Source of the DNA: Acanthochromis polyacanthus
Lineage: Eukaryota; Chordata; Actinopteri; Pomacentridae
Length of the DNA: 64,000 nt
Direction of reading: 5' to 3'
NCBI RefSeq assembly: GCF_021347895.1
Contig: NC_067124.1
Span: 14,932,521-14,996,520, forward strand
This document shows positions 1-12,064 of this stretch, piece after piece (the first letter of the stretch is position 1; each line of letters opens with the position of its first letter). A model generated the notes under the pieces. The model saw only the letters and a list, made by a program, of their open reading frames with translations. It did not search any database and was not told the origin of the DNA. A program made the position numbers and the translations under genes.

Positions 1-1390
1 CACACACACACACACACACACACACAGACGGACAGACAGACAAACAAACTCCGGTGATTACATAACCTCCTGGCGGAGGTAAATATAAAATAATTTGCAA
101 TTCTGGTATTTCCAAATAATAAAATAAAAAAACAGCAAAAGTAAATAACAAAATGACAAGTTAAGGCACAAGAAACACAAATTTCCAAATCTCAGTTTTT
201 CACACCATGAAGCTTTGAAACAAATACCTGTAGTAAGGTAACGTTTTTATGTTTGAACAGTGAAAACTACTTCCAGTGACACGATATACTGAATGCTCAT
301 AGACTGTATGTGCATGCTTCTATTTCACTCCCACCTCCCCACCCCCTACTCACCTGTTATACCAAGCGAATTTGTTGTTTATAGTATTAATTTTAAAAAT
401 TGAGTTTGAAAATAAAGATATTTAGAAATCTGACTTTTCAGAATAGTGTGAAATCACAACTTAACTTTACATGATGTTTTTCCGTACATATCACAGTAAC
501 TAAACCCTATTACAACATAATTCAGAGCTTTAGATTCTTATTGGACTGGAAGAATTAAAATAGTGTACTTCCTAATGTGTCTGACGGAGTTGACACAAAT
601 CAAGTTCAAAAGGGAAACATGCTTATTTTTCAAAAAATTGTTTTTATTTAGAACCTTTTCCTTTACAAGGTTTAATAGCTGAGACTTTTCTTTACTGAAA
701 TATATAACTTTAAATAATATAGTGTGGACTTTTTAAAAAATGAATTTTCACACCTGTTTTGTTGCAACTCTCAAGAATGAGTGAAATATAAGTGTCAACA
801 GTGTTACTCCAGAATCCTAGACTAAATGTGAAGAGTAAATAGTCCTCTGAAGCAAACAGATCTCACAAACAGCAGGTGGCACAATAACCACCATGATCAA
901 CTATCTTCACCCAGATATGCAAATTGTTGTACTTTTTCCACTCACGGTGGTATATGTGGAGAGTTTTGCTCTAATTTGCACATAGATTTGGTTAATTTTA
1001 TTCAATTTAACCTCAATCTCCTGATGTTTCTGCATTTACACTTGAATAGTGAAGTTGAAAGAAATAACCTCCATGGTGCTTACACCACAGAAAGATGACT
1101 TTGAAAAGCAGCAACACGTCTTTCCATGAACAGCTTTGTACGAATTGAAACTTTTTTAAAAAAAAGTTTGATATGGTGTATTTTCAAATGTAACCTAAAC
1201 TTTTAATGCTGTGAGCCCATAAAACAAAATTCAAATCACTTCCACGACACAAAGAAACTTGTTTATGTTCAATCTGAGCATTTTCTTTTAACCTGTTAGC
1301 TAAACTGTATCTTGATGTAAAGGAGTTGTAGATCATCTGAAGGTTTGATGATGTACATGTTGATTTTAAAAGAAAATTCTCTTTCTGCAG
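1..1390. other. Upstream flank and first-intron end of receptor A
   Basis: The stretch opens with the tail of a CA microsatellite (1-26). From about 782 onward it is the same as the flank of receptor B (from about 7571), including the piece around 840-1130, so the tandem duplication starts near 782. The first 780 bases are AT-rich and unlike the matching part of unit 2. I found no copy of receptor B's first coding exon here. A CTCF-like 14-mer lies at 869-882. Confidence 0.6.
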
Positions 1391-1643
1391 ATGCTGGAGT
1401 GAACATCACCTTCACCATCCCACAGTATGACTATTCATCTGACTACCCGGACGACATCGCTCCCTGCAGCTCTGTCAGTATGAAATACTTCAGCAAGGTG
1501 TTTGTGGCCATTCTCTACAGTCTGGTTTTCATCCTGGGCTTCATTGGTAGGTACAACTGTCAACACAGATTTATTACATTCATTGCAGGGACTGGGAGAG
1601 AAAGAAAGTCACAGCCTTGATCATGATAGAAATTTAGGATGAA

Positions 1644-1722
<79 letters not shown>

Positions 1723-2743
1723 GTGTGTGTGTGTGTGTGGACATGAGCTACAGAAAGTGAGAAACACCTTCAGTCCTTCCTCTGCTTTCCATGTAGTGCT
1801 ACAGTCTGACAAACAGACCTACTAATGTTTTATTTCTCTCTCCTAAGGTAATGGCCTCGTGGTGTGTGTCCTGGTGAAGCATCGCAACCAGGCTAATTTG
1901 ACAGACATCTGCCTCTTCAACCTGGCTCTCTCTGACCTCCTCTTCGTCATCGTGCTTCCTTTCTTCTCTCACTATATTGTGGTCGGCCAGTGGATCTTTG
2001 GAGACTTTATGTGCCGCTTCACCTCTGGCTCCCACACCGCTGGTTTCTTCAGCAGCATCTTCTTCATTGTCGTCATGACGCTGGACCGCTACATGGTCAT
2101 CATGCACGCTCACAAGACGGTGGGATATCGCACGATGAAGGCAGGCCTTACTCTGACTGTGTTGGTTTGGATTCTGAGCTTGTGTGTCTCTCTGCCTGTC
2201 TTTATCTTCACTAAGGTGACAAATGAGTCTTATGGGTACGGATGTACCGACTCCTTAGATAACGAGTACTGGACAAATTACGACCTGTTCACAACAAATG
2301 TACTGGGTCTTGTGATTCCTTTGCTGGTGATGGTAGTTTGCTACTCCAGGATCATCCCCAGGCTGGTGAACATGAGGACTGTAAAGAGGTACCGCGCTGT
2401 CAAGCTGATCATCGCTATCATGGTGGTCTTCTTCTTGTTCTGGGCCCCATATAACATCTCCCGTTTTTTGAAGTTTCTGCAGTCTAAAAATATGCTACCA
2501 TTGGATTGCACCTGGTACCAAAACATAACACTGGCAATAACAGTGACTGAGGCCATTGCTTACACTCACTGCTGCCTGAACCCTGTCATATACGCCTTTG
2601 TGGGGCAGAAGTTCATGAAACGAGTCTTGCAGATGCTGAAAAACTGGGTACCTGGAATCTGCAGAAATTTGCCAGAAAGCTCATTCAGGAAAAGCTCAGT
2701 TGTGTCCAGGTCCTCTGATGCCACCTCCACTTTTATAATGTAG
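1391..2743 (+). CDS. CC chemokine receptor A (5'-incomplete, tandem copy 1)
   Basis: Seven-transmembrane class A receptor expected to bind CC chemokines at the leukocyte surface and signal through Gi. Exon 2 is 1391-1546, after the acceptor ttctgcag, and exon 3 is 1848-2743. They join in phase 1 inside the Gly-Asn of TM1. Visible features are an N-terminal Cys (APCSS), TM2 LALSDLL, ECL1 [11 protein letters not shown] box [10 protein letters not shown], an ECL2 Cys (YGYGC), an ECL3 Cys (LPLDC) and TM7 [12 protein letters not shown]. The tail is Ser-rich. By homology with copy B a short first coding exon is missing and must lie left of the window. The in-frame ATG run at 1345 is intron read-through, not the start. 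The nearest mammalian group is CCR2/3/5, but orthology to one gene cannot be fixed here. Confidence 0.88.
1647..1739 (+). repeat. (GT)n microsatellite in the intron of receptor A
   Basis: A long GT run with one interruption (ag at 1721) fills the TM1 intron. The same repeat, shorter, occupies the same intron of receptor B, so it predates the duplication. Confidence 0.95.
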
Positions 2744-3318
2744 GAAGAACTGATGAGTGAAATCTGTTTTATCATCAGCAGAGTTTGACAGCTTCCATCC
2801 AGGTAGCCTCATTATTCCTGCAGATCATGCATTCTTCACTTTACGTTTTGCTTTGGTTGACAAATAATTAAGAGTGACCAAATAGCACCAGCATGTGCAG
2901 TATTCATGACTAGTACTTACCCCTATTAGGTTTCCTTGTATGTTTGTGTGTGTGTGTGTCTATAGACATGTAAATAACAAAACACCTGTCAAATCTGATT
3001 ATTGGACAGGTGTCATCTGCATCATGGTGGTGGTTGCATGTGTGCATACGGTGTTTTTTGTTAATTTTAAATGAAGCTTAGTAAAATTGTGTGTAGACTA
3101 TTCACAGTAACAAAGGAGTGACTGATTTAGAGAGTGCAGAGAATAATATAAATTTATAAAGCATTTTTTCAAATCATGTTATCATGTATATGACATGTAA
3201 AACTATGTTGTTTGTTCAAGCTAAATAAAATAGTTAAACTTATGTGCTCTTTCTTACTTCTTTTAATTGATGATTGATTTCCACCTTATCTTTGTGTGTG
3301 TGCGTGCGTGCATGCGTG

Positions 3319-3406
<88 letters not shown>

Positions 3407-3838
3407 CAAGAACTAATCATTTTGAGTATCTGTGTTTTACTTTTCAATTGGAATTTTTTTCAACATTTTTTTTAATCTCAATGAAAATTATCTGTTTACA
3501 AATATTTCTTCTTTTTCTTCTTCAATGACAAATTTTGTTTTCATGGTTATAAACTGTCTGTGTTTTGTTCCCATTTATTTGTTTTTACATCGTTGAGAAG
3601 CCAACATCCGTGCACTGCTGAAGTGGGATATAAAGACCATTTCCATAATTTCATATGTTTTGCATGTGGCTGCCATCACTGCCTTTACTGGATTACACTT
3701 GAATAATTTCAGTGGTTTTATTTAGAAGGGAATCCTGCAGGTCATCGTGTATTTTGTGTCTGCGTGTTTCCAACTTGACGTCGCTCTCCAAAGCCCGCCT
3801 TCTTCAGCAGATCTCACGTCAATGAGATCTGCTGAGTT
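2744..3838 (+). other. 3' flank of receptor A with receptor C-type tail and 3' UTR relic
   Basis: Bases 2744 to about 2942 match the flank of receptor B apart from a gap of roughly 140 bases. From about 2945 to 3290 the sequence instead matches the terminal coding and 3' UTR sequence of receptor C (15640-16140) and its relics near 24,140-24,520. It includes the 'cacctgtcaaatctgattat' tail and an AATAAA at 3224-3229. A TG microsatellite runs from 3293 to 3400. No ORF here has domain support. Confidence 0.6.
3224..3229 (+). terminator. Polyadenylation signal AATAAA
   Basis: Canonical AATAAA, in the same relative place as the one after receptor C. It could serve receptor A, whose stop is about 480 bases upstream. 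Confidence 0.4.
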
Positions 3839-4444
3839 CATAGGCGTTTCTAGCCCATTTTTGGGGGTCCTCAAGCACCCCTAAATTGAATCCCAGCACC
3901 CCTAAAATTTGAGAGATTTTTTTGTATTGCATGTTCTTTTAAAAAATAAAAACAAACCAGAAAACTGTAAAAACCATACAGTACTTGGTTGATACGTAAT
4001 GTGTTAACGACAAAAATACAGCATCCCCCTATCTTGCTTCAAAAATGGTTTGATCCAGCATAACTTTTCCAACTCGGGCTCTGAGCCTCTATCTGCACAG
4101 AGGTAAGCGCTGCGTCCCACAGAAGCATATGTGCTGTAAGTGGTGTAAGTACCTGGTTTAAACCAGGATATGTGACACAGGTCTTTACTTTTAGCACTCA
4201 TTACCAGCAAATTATTATCTATACAAGTCCTCATTTTTGCTGCATTTAATCATAGGTCAGTGTTTATGTTGTTAGGTAGGAGTTAGCTGACGTTTTTTCT
4301 AGCTATCAAACGTTACAGGTGGTCAGTGTCTGTTTGAACTGGACTGAGACAAGCTAGCTGTTGTGTCAGTGCATGTGTAAATATTAAAGCCAAGGTGCTA
4401 CTGACAAGCTAACTGACTGGATGCACATTAACATTATAACTCCT

Positions 4445-4477
<33 letters not shown>

Positions 4478-4478
4478 T

Positions 4479-4554
<76 letters not shown>

Positions 4555-5628
4555 GACAGACAGACAGACAGACAGCCTCATCATGGACATGATTGTTTTT
4601 TTCTAAAAAAAAAAAAGAGCCAGGATCAGGTAAGAGTGTAAGATCAAATGGTTTATCTATCAAGAGTAATGTTGTAAGTTGGATCAATGTTTATATCTCT
4701 TATTAGATATGAAACACATTGTTTGGTTATTTGCCTTTAGGTTGACAGTACAAAGAGAGAGAGAGGACACTATTTATTCATAATCTTATTGGTATTTTTT
4801 CATATTTATGTAATTTTTCATCGAGTTGAATACAATCTATTTGTGTATGATTGTTAGTCCAAAGAGGGAGAGACGAAAAAGGGGAATGAGAGGAGAGAGT
4901 GCAAGGTCAGGAAGAACCAGGTAAGAAAACAAACAGAGAATAGTGGCACGCAAAACAGCAACTGTTAAGCTGACAAAGAAAAACATCCATTCACAATATA
5001 ATTTTACATATATGTCGTAGAAGTTATGTGTTCTCCCCACATTAAATGCTTTCCAGAAGCACACTTAACAGATATCAGTGGACTTCATTCTAAACAGGAC
5101 ATCATTACATTTTACTCATTATCTATATGCTTTACTATTTGCTTAATTTCAAAACTATACAAGGAGGAGAAGAACAGGAAGAGACTCTGGGAGTTGAGAG
5201 AGAGCAGATCAGGGAAAGAGATGCTGTGTATTGCATTTCAAATAAAAGTCAAAAAATAAGTCCAAGGTCAATTTTAGGTGTTTTTGGTTCTTAGTATAGG
5301 GGGCTGGTTTACTCCAGAAACATACATGCTGTTTATGTGTATGTTGAGGAGCTGCTGTATCTAAATGAGTCGTCTTTTCCCAGAAATTAGGTTTATGATA
5401 TGTTTCTTTAAGATTCCAGTGCATTCCTCCTTTGCTCTGACTCAGCATTTAAATAACTTTTATCAGATTGGATGGTTTAGTCACAGACTTTTTCAAAAAG
5501 TGTTATGGTTTTCTTTCTCAAATGTGGGAATGAAATTGCATTAAAATGTACAAAACAGTGAAATTTATCTTGCCTGGCACCTCTGGGTGCTCAGCACCCC
5601 TAAACCTCTGATCCTAGAATCGCCCCTG
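3839..5628. mobile_element. Non-autonomous hAT-type DNA transposon
   Basis: The two ends are imperfect inverted repeats. The left end is CATAGGCGTTTCTAG and the right end, read on the minus strand, is CAGGGGCGATTCTAG, so 12 of 15 positions match. The element is bracketed by a perfect 8-bp direct repeat GCTGAGTT (3831-3838 and 5629-5636). An 8-bp target duplication and CAGGGGCG-type termini are typical of hAT elements. The 1.79 kb between contains a long TG run (about 4447-4551), a GACA run and AT-rich sequence. No transposase ORF was seen, so it would need a source element elsewhere. Confidence 0.75.
4447..4575 (+). repeat. (TG)n and (GACA)n microsatellite
   Basis: Two TG tracts separated by 'tcctat' are followed by a short GACA run. 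The tract lies inside the hAT-type element. Confidence 0.95.
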
Positions 5629-5636
5629 GCTGAGTT

Positions 5637-6640
5637 CATGAGCGCCAGCTGGAGAGCGACGACACGAAAACACAGAGAAAGATACTCACGAAAGAAGCAG
5701 AACACAAATGCATTGTATTATTATTACATGAATATTATTATTAGTCTATATTATTGCTGCCGTTGTTGTTTCTTTATTGTTATTGTTGTTGCATGTACAC
5801 AGTCAACAATCTGAACAAAGCATTGTGCATAATACCTCATTATTATTCTATGAGGAGAATTCAAAACTTTTCTCCCGGCATGCTTTGTGCTGCCTTCTCC
5901 TCCGTGCACAGATAAGATGTGAACTTTCACCACAAGAGGTCAGCATAGACCACAGGACAAGATTTAATAATCTGGACAGTTTATGGTTAGATATTTGATA
6001 GTCAGCAGAGATAATCTGCACAGAAATTAAACCAAGAAGTAGATGGAGACGATAAACACGAAACAGGAGTCTTTATAACAACAGGAAACATAATAAGACT
6101 TGGAGACAGAGATAAGACAAAGTGTAACAACAATGTCAAAATTCATTTTAAAATGACAACTTCTGGATATAATAATAACAATAATAATAATAACAATAAT
6201 AATAATAATAATAATAATAATAGCAACAATCGGTTCTTTGCTGTAACACATCTAACACAAGAAATGTTCACTGAACTATTATTACATACTGTTTACTTAA
6301 AGGTACTACCAGCGATGAGTGTTATAATTAGAACAAATACTATTAAACCACAGTTAAATAAAATATGCCATCGCTCAGTTATTGTAGGAATTATAAACTG
6401 GATTAATCTAACTTATAATTCATTTGCTGGAATCTATTTGCTTTAATTTGTGTATTTTTTTCTTATTTATAATAAAATAACACAATTTATGTATATTTAC
6501 AACTATAGCCAGATGTAGTCTGGGGAAATCTGCTTTAAAAATGTGTTTGACATTTAAATTAACTAGGCATTGACTCTTGTAATTGTGAACATCATGTTAT
6601 TTTGACTTTTTGTAGTGTGAACTTGCCCTGATAACGATCT
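5637..6640. other. Gene-free spacer before receptor B
   Basis: AT-rich sequence with an AAT/AAC microsatellite at about 6170-6222, which gives an artefactual poly-Asn reading frame. No coding or RNA gene was recognised. Confidence 0.6.
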
Positions 6641-6838
6641 CACTTAGGGACGTACAGGAAACGACATCTGCACTTCTGTTTCTGTGCTTCTTATTACTGG
6701 GGGACTGCTGACTTTAGGAGTTAGTTCGTCTCAGGACATCACATCTAAAAAGATCCACACAGAGAAGAGAAACAGAATAAAACAGAAGTGGATTTTGTGA
6801 CTTTACTTGATTGGAGAAGGCATCACTGAGATATCACC
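6640..6838 (+). other. Probable 5' UTR of receptor B
   Basis: Sequence of higher GC than its surroundings leads directly into the CACCATG start of the mini-exon. The transcription start was not located and no TATA box is obvious. Confidence 0.4.
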
Positions 6839-7255
6839 ATGTCAGGTCAGTGCATTTAATACTTATACCAATTCTGAATACATATTTGATGCCTGTTTAT
6901 GATATTTATGTTTTAATATGTAATATTTCAGGTTTAACAAATAGTCACTATTGAAATTCAAATGCTGTAATCTGGAATACTTATTCAGTACTGTTGTCTG
7001 TTTGTTCATTTGTTCCTGTTTTTGAGCTCACTGTATTTAAGCATTGGTTAGACTAAAATACTTTTATTACCATGTCTTGAAAACCGTCTTTTTGCCATTA
7101 AACACACAATCGACAATCATTGTGTATCTGTTAGGTTAGATTCTACATGTACTGTCTAACTTAGCCCTTTGATGAGCAATATGGGTTCAGAATGACCCAA
7201 ATCCAATGGAAAATGGATATCTCCTGACCCACACTGTGCATCAAAGAGTTACCAG

Positions 7256-7293
<38 letters not shown>

Positions 7294-8447
7294 TGAGCAA
7301 ATGAAGAGACTGGGCTCGCAGCCTCATATAACCCATTTTCAAACCAATGTTTAAAATGGTGATGATATAACTTTAAACTTTACCATAAAGCACTGACTTT
7401 CTTATAAAATAAAGGTCAAATTAATGATTTTCATCCAGCACAGTCTAATTTGGTGAATACCTCCATACAGTCCACTAACTGCTTGGTCCTGGTTCTTGAA
7501 ATAGGAAGCAACCAAGGTCACTGCACCAACCTGCACAGCACTATATAACTAACATAACTATAACTATCTGAATATAAACATAAGTGTCAACAGTGTTACT
7601 CCAGAATCCCAGACTCCATCTTTAAATGTGAAGAGTAAATAGTCCTCTGATGCAAACAGATCTCACAACCAGCAGGTGGCACAATAACCATCACGATCAA
7701 CCATCTTTACCCAGATATGCAAACTGTTGTACTTTTTCCATTCACAGTGGGACATACGGAGAGTTTTGCTCCAATTTGCACAGAGATTTAGTTAATTTTA
7801 TTCAATTTAACCTCAATCTTTTGATGTTTCTGCATTTACACTTGAATAGTGAAGCTGAAAGAAATAACCTCCATGGTGCTTACACCACAGAAAGATGACT
7901 TTGAAAAGCAGCAACACGTCTTTCCATGAACAGCTTTGTCTGCATGGAAACTTTAAAAAAAAAGTATGATATGGTGTATTTTTAGATGTAACCTAAACTT
8001 TTAATGCTGTGAGCCCATAAAACAAAATTCAAATCACTTCCATGATACAAAGAAACTTGTTTATGTTCAATCTGAGCATTTTCTTTTAACCTGTTAGCTA
8101 AACTGTATCTTGATGTAAAGGAGTTGTAGATCATCTGAAGGTTTGATGATGTACATGTTGATTTTAAAAGAAAATTCTCTTTCTGCAGATGCTGGAGTGA
8201 ACATCACCTTCACCATCCCACAGTATGACTATTCATCTTACTATGACTACCCGGACGACATCGCTCCCTGCAGCTCTGTCAGTATGAAATACTTCAGCAA
8301 GGTGTTTGTGGCCATTCTCTACAGTCTGGTTTTCATCCTGGGCTTCATTGGTAGGTACAACTGTCAACACAGATTTATTACATTCATTGCAGGGACTGGG
8401 AGAGAAAGAAAGTCACAGCCTTGATCATGATAGAAATTTAGGATGAA

Positions 8448-8504
<57 letters not shown>

Positions 8505-9522
8505 GTGTGTGTGTGTGTGTGGACATGAGCTACAGAAAGTGAGAAACACCTTCAGTCCTTCCTCTGCTTTCCATGTAGTGCTACAGTCTGACAAACAGAC
8601 CTACTAATGTTTTATTTCTCTCTCCTAAGGTAATGGCCTCGTGGTGTGTGTCCTGGTGAAGCATCGCAACCAGGCTAATTTGACAGACATCTGCCTCTTC
8701 AACCTGGCTCTCTCTGACCTCCTCTTCGTCATCGTGCTTCCTTTCTTCTCTCACTATATTGTGGTCGGCCAGTGGATCTTTGGAGACTTTATGTGCCGCT
8801 TCACCTCTGGCTCCCACACCGCTGGTTTCTTCAGCAGCATCTTCTTCATGGTCGTCATGACGCTGGACCGCTACATGGTCATCATGCACGCTCACAAGAC
8901 GGTGGGATATCGCACGATGAAGGCAGGCCTTACTCTGACTGTGTTTGTTTGGATTCTGAGCTTGTGTGTTTCTCTGCCTGTCTTTATCTTCACTAAGGTG
9001 ACAAATGAATCTTATGGGTACGGATGTTCCACGTCCCAAGACGAGTACTGGACAAATTACGACCTGTTCACAACAAATGTACTGGGTCTTGTGATTCCCT
9101 TGCTGGTGATGGTAGTTTGCTACTCCAGGATCATCCCCAGGCTGGTGAACATGAGGACTGTAAAGAGGCACCGCGCTGTCAAGCTGATCATCGCTATCAT
9201 GGTGGTCTTCTTCTTGTTCTGGGCCCCATATAACATCTCCCGTTTTTTGAAGTTTCTGCAGTCTAAAAATATGCTACCATTGGATTGCACCTGGGACCAA
9301 AACATAACACTGGCAATAACAGTGACTGAGGCCATTGCTTACACTCACTGCTGCCTGAACCCTGTCATATACGCCTTTGTGGGGCAGAAGTTCATGAAAC
9401 GAGTCTTGCAGATGCTGAAAAACTGGGTACCTGGAATCTGCAGAAATTTGCCAGAAAGCTCATTCAGGAAAAGCTCAGTTGTGTCCAGGTCCTCTGATGC
9501 CACCTCCACTTTTATAATGTAG
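6839..9522 (+). CDS. CC chemokine receptor B (tandem copy 2, complete)
   Basis: Complete 353-residue seven-transmembrane receptor encoded by 6839-6845, 8189-8350 and 8630-9522. The first coding exon carries only ATG TCA G, with a strong start context (CACCATG) and a GTCAGT donor. It joins GATGCTGGAGTG, so the protein starts [10 protein letters not shown]. The N-terminus has five Tyr near acidic residues plus the conserved Cys, as in chemokine-binding tails. DRY ([10 protein letters not shown]), the four extracellular Cys and [12 protein letters not shown] are all present. It differs from receptor A by a two-residue N-terminal insertion, a block in ECL2 (STSQD for TDSLDN), ECL3 Asp for Tyr, and three other residues. 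The role is inferred from the family: Gi-coupled chemotaxis of leukocytes. The alternative start at 8143 would be intron read-through. Confidence 0.9.
7256..7293 (+). repeat. (TATC)n microsatellite
   Basis: Nine tetranucleotide units lie in the first intron of receptor B. Confidence 0.95.
8452..8520 (+). repeat. (GT)n microsatellite in the intron of receptor B
   Basis: Same position as the repeat at 1647-1739 but about 24 bases shorter. Confidence 0.95.
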
Positions 9523-11630
9523 GAAGAACTGATGAGTGAAATCTGTTTTATCATCAGCAGAGTTTGACAGCTTCCATCCAGGTAGCCTCATTATTCCTGC
9601 AGATCATGCATTCTTCACTTTACAATATTTTTGCTTTGGTTGTTTTCCACTTTCCACCTATGACAGTTGTATTGATCAGTGTTTTATTGTTAGAAGCTTC
9701 ATATGCACCCTCAAACACCTTTGACATCATTTCCCTTTTGTGTTTGCAGTGGAGAATCTTGTTTTGACTATAAGCTCCCACATGCACAGGCCCATTTATT
9801 TTGAAATAAGTAAAGTGTGACCAAATAGCACCAGCATGTGCAGCGTTCATGACTAGTATTTACCCCTCTTAAGTTTCCTTGCCATTCCACACTGAAACAT
9901 AATCAATATAATATTTGGTTTGTCAATTAATTAAAAATAGAAAATGCAAGTGACTGGATATGCATTCACCCTCTTCAAGTCAGTGTTTAGTAGATACACC
10001 TTTGGCTGCAATTACAGCATCAATCCTGTGTGGATGGATCTCAATCAGCCTGAACATCTGGACATTGTCATTTTACCTAATTATTCTGCAAAACTGTCAG
10101 ATTACGTACGTATTGTGAGTGAACTGTAATTTTTCAAGTCTACCCACGAATTCTCAGTTGAATTGAGGTCTGCGCTCTGACCACTCCACAATATTCACCT
10201 GTAAACCATCTCTGTGTAGCTTTCGCTGTATGCTTAGAATCATTACCTTGCTGGAAAACAAATCATCTCCAAAGTTGTGCATCAGTTGGAGACTGCATCA
10301 TATATTTTGCTCCACTGATTTTACCTTCTACCTTTACAAGCCTTCCAGGACCTGCTGCTCCTCACATCATGGTGCTGCCACCACCATGCTTCACAGTGGG
10401 GGTGGTGAGTTTGTGATGATGTGCAGTGTTTGGTGTCTTACAAGCATGGTGTCTAGTCTGTTGAACAAAAACCTTAATTGTGGTCTCATCAGATCAAAGA
10501 ATCTTCTTCAGTAGACTTCAGAGTCTCTTGTAAACCTTTCTACTTTTTATACGCATTTTCTAAACTCCATGAAATGCCCCTCCCTCCCCTGCTGACGCTG
10601 AGAGGAAACTAAACAGTGTTTCAAACCTGTAACCACAAAGTTTGTTTGCCTGCGCATGTATCTGAAAACCTTCCTGTTTTACTAGGTTTCTTTTCACACA
10701 TATTGTTTAGCCTGCAACTTGGTGGAAAAATATAAAATATCTAAAAGCTAAAAGAAGAAATCTCTTTCATAACATGGAATGAATTAGTCTTCACTTTCAT
10801 GTGGAAAAAGTCTTCACCAAAAACTCAAACTCAAAGCGACAACAGTGGAACTAGTTTCATCTGGTACATTTTGCACATTGATATGTCATCATCTATGATT
10901 CGTTGATAATCTGTTGATGGCAAGCAAATTTGCCAGAATTGTTTAATGCCTCACTTTTGTGTGTGTGTGTATATATACAGAGAGAGACAGTCGGTGTGTG
11001 TTTAGGTGAATATTGTGATTTATAGCTGCTTGCATTCTTGTACATTTTTGTCTCAGTTAATGATACTGCTATTTTTCAGATGTGATTTGCACAACATCTG
11101 TACAATGCCTTACATGTATTCACATATTTTTACTTAATGCTCTATTACGCATTTGCAGATATTCTTGGTTATACTCCTTTTTGTTGTTGTGGTTTATTTG
11201 TTGTATGATGTAAGTTTATATCTGTACTTTGCCACCGGAAATTATTAAAGTTTTACATTCTTTTATCATCTCGTCTCCTATAAATGAATTTGTATGATAC
11301 TTTTCTTAAAATAAATCTTCCACCTATTACAAATTATTGTCATATAGTTGATTGTTTAGCTACTTTGCCATGTTGGAGAGAGTAGCTGTAGTAAATTGCT
11401 TGTGCTGAGAAGAGCAGTTTTCAGTTGACACTTTTTTTGTCACTGAAATGACAGTTGCGAATGAAAAGGTTGCTTCTTTATAGCAACAAAAAACCCCACT
11501 TTAGTTTCAGTTTAAGTTAGCTAAGAAGGTTCACAGAAAGAGATCATTAGGTACTCAGTTACTTATTAATGTTGTATTATCACATAAATCCAGGTTGGTC
11601 ATTAGTTAAACTACCTCATACAGTACATTT
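9523..11630. other. Spacer with degenerate interspersed repeat
   Basis: The duplicated receptor flank continues to about 9884. From about 9945 to 10530 the text ('tagatacacctttggctgca', then 'ggtgctgccaccaccatgct' and 'tggtctcatcagatcaaaga') matches a dispersed repeat familiar from fish genomes, read antisense to Tc1-like transposase wording. It is broken and codes nothing. The remaining 1.1 kb is AT-rich with nothing recognised. Confidence 0.5.
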
Positions 11631-11759
11631 CTTTAAATATGAGCACATTTAAGTACATAGTCATTTTAAGCAAATGGGACTCTGGAAGTGAATCTGAAAA
11701 AAGACTAAGAAACAGAGAAAAGCTTCTCATTAGAATACGTTTTCCCCATCCTTTATTCT

Positions 11760-11996
11760 TGCCTTGTGTCGATGCACGAAGGGACATTTCTCAGAAAACC
11801 GCATTGACACTTCTGTGCAGGTTTAACGCAATGCGGAGGAAACAACAAAACCCAGATCTCACCTTACCAGAAATGAGCTCCGCAGCAGGATTTGACACAA
11901 AAAGCGAGCAATGCAAGTTGACACGACGACATCTAAGCTTGATGAGCAACACAAGAACATACAGGTTTAGGAGCAGTGATTTTGACAGAGAATGTG
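11760..11996 (+). other. Possible 5' exon of receptor C
   Basis: This patch is richer in GC than its surroundings and ends in AATGTG followed by GTAAGC, a good donor. Joined to the acceptor at 13642 it would read ATG TGC AGC ATG AAC ATG, in frame with receptor C and adding three residues before the ATG at 13647. Receptors B and D do have short upstream coding exons. No transcript evidence is available, so this is only a candidate. It lies within a 141-codon open frame (11639-12064) that has no recognisable domain. Confidence 0.3.
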
Positions 11997-12064
11997 GTAA
12001 GCACTTCAGCATTTCAACTTTTAAATATTTAGCTAAGTCCTACACCTACGAACGCTGTGTGTAG

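Noticed and set aside
1345..1620. ATG run MMMYM as the start of receptors A and B
   Set aside because: It lies in the intron before a clear ttctgcag acceptor. Receptor B has a proper ATG mini-exon in the right phase, and the frame also runs past the GTAGGTAC donor.
3274..3528. Cys-Val repeat frames over TG tracts, also at 4409-4687, 16145, 23593-24315 and 52493
   Set aside because: Microsatellite translation artefacts.
6153..6446. Poly-Asn open frame
   Set aside because: Produced by the AAT/AAC microsatellite.
11639..12064. 141-codon plus-strand open frame
   Set aside because: No domain, no similarity that I recognise, and it ends in a TG tract. Part of it may be an untranslated or leader exon of receptor C instead.
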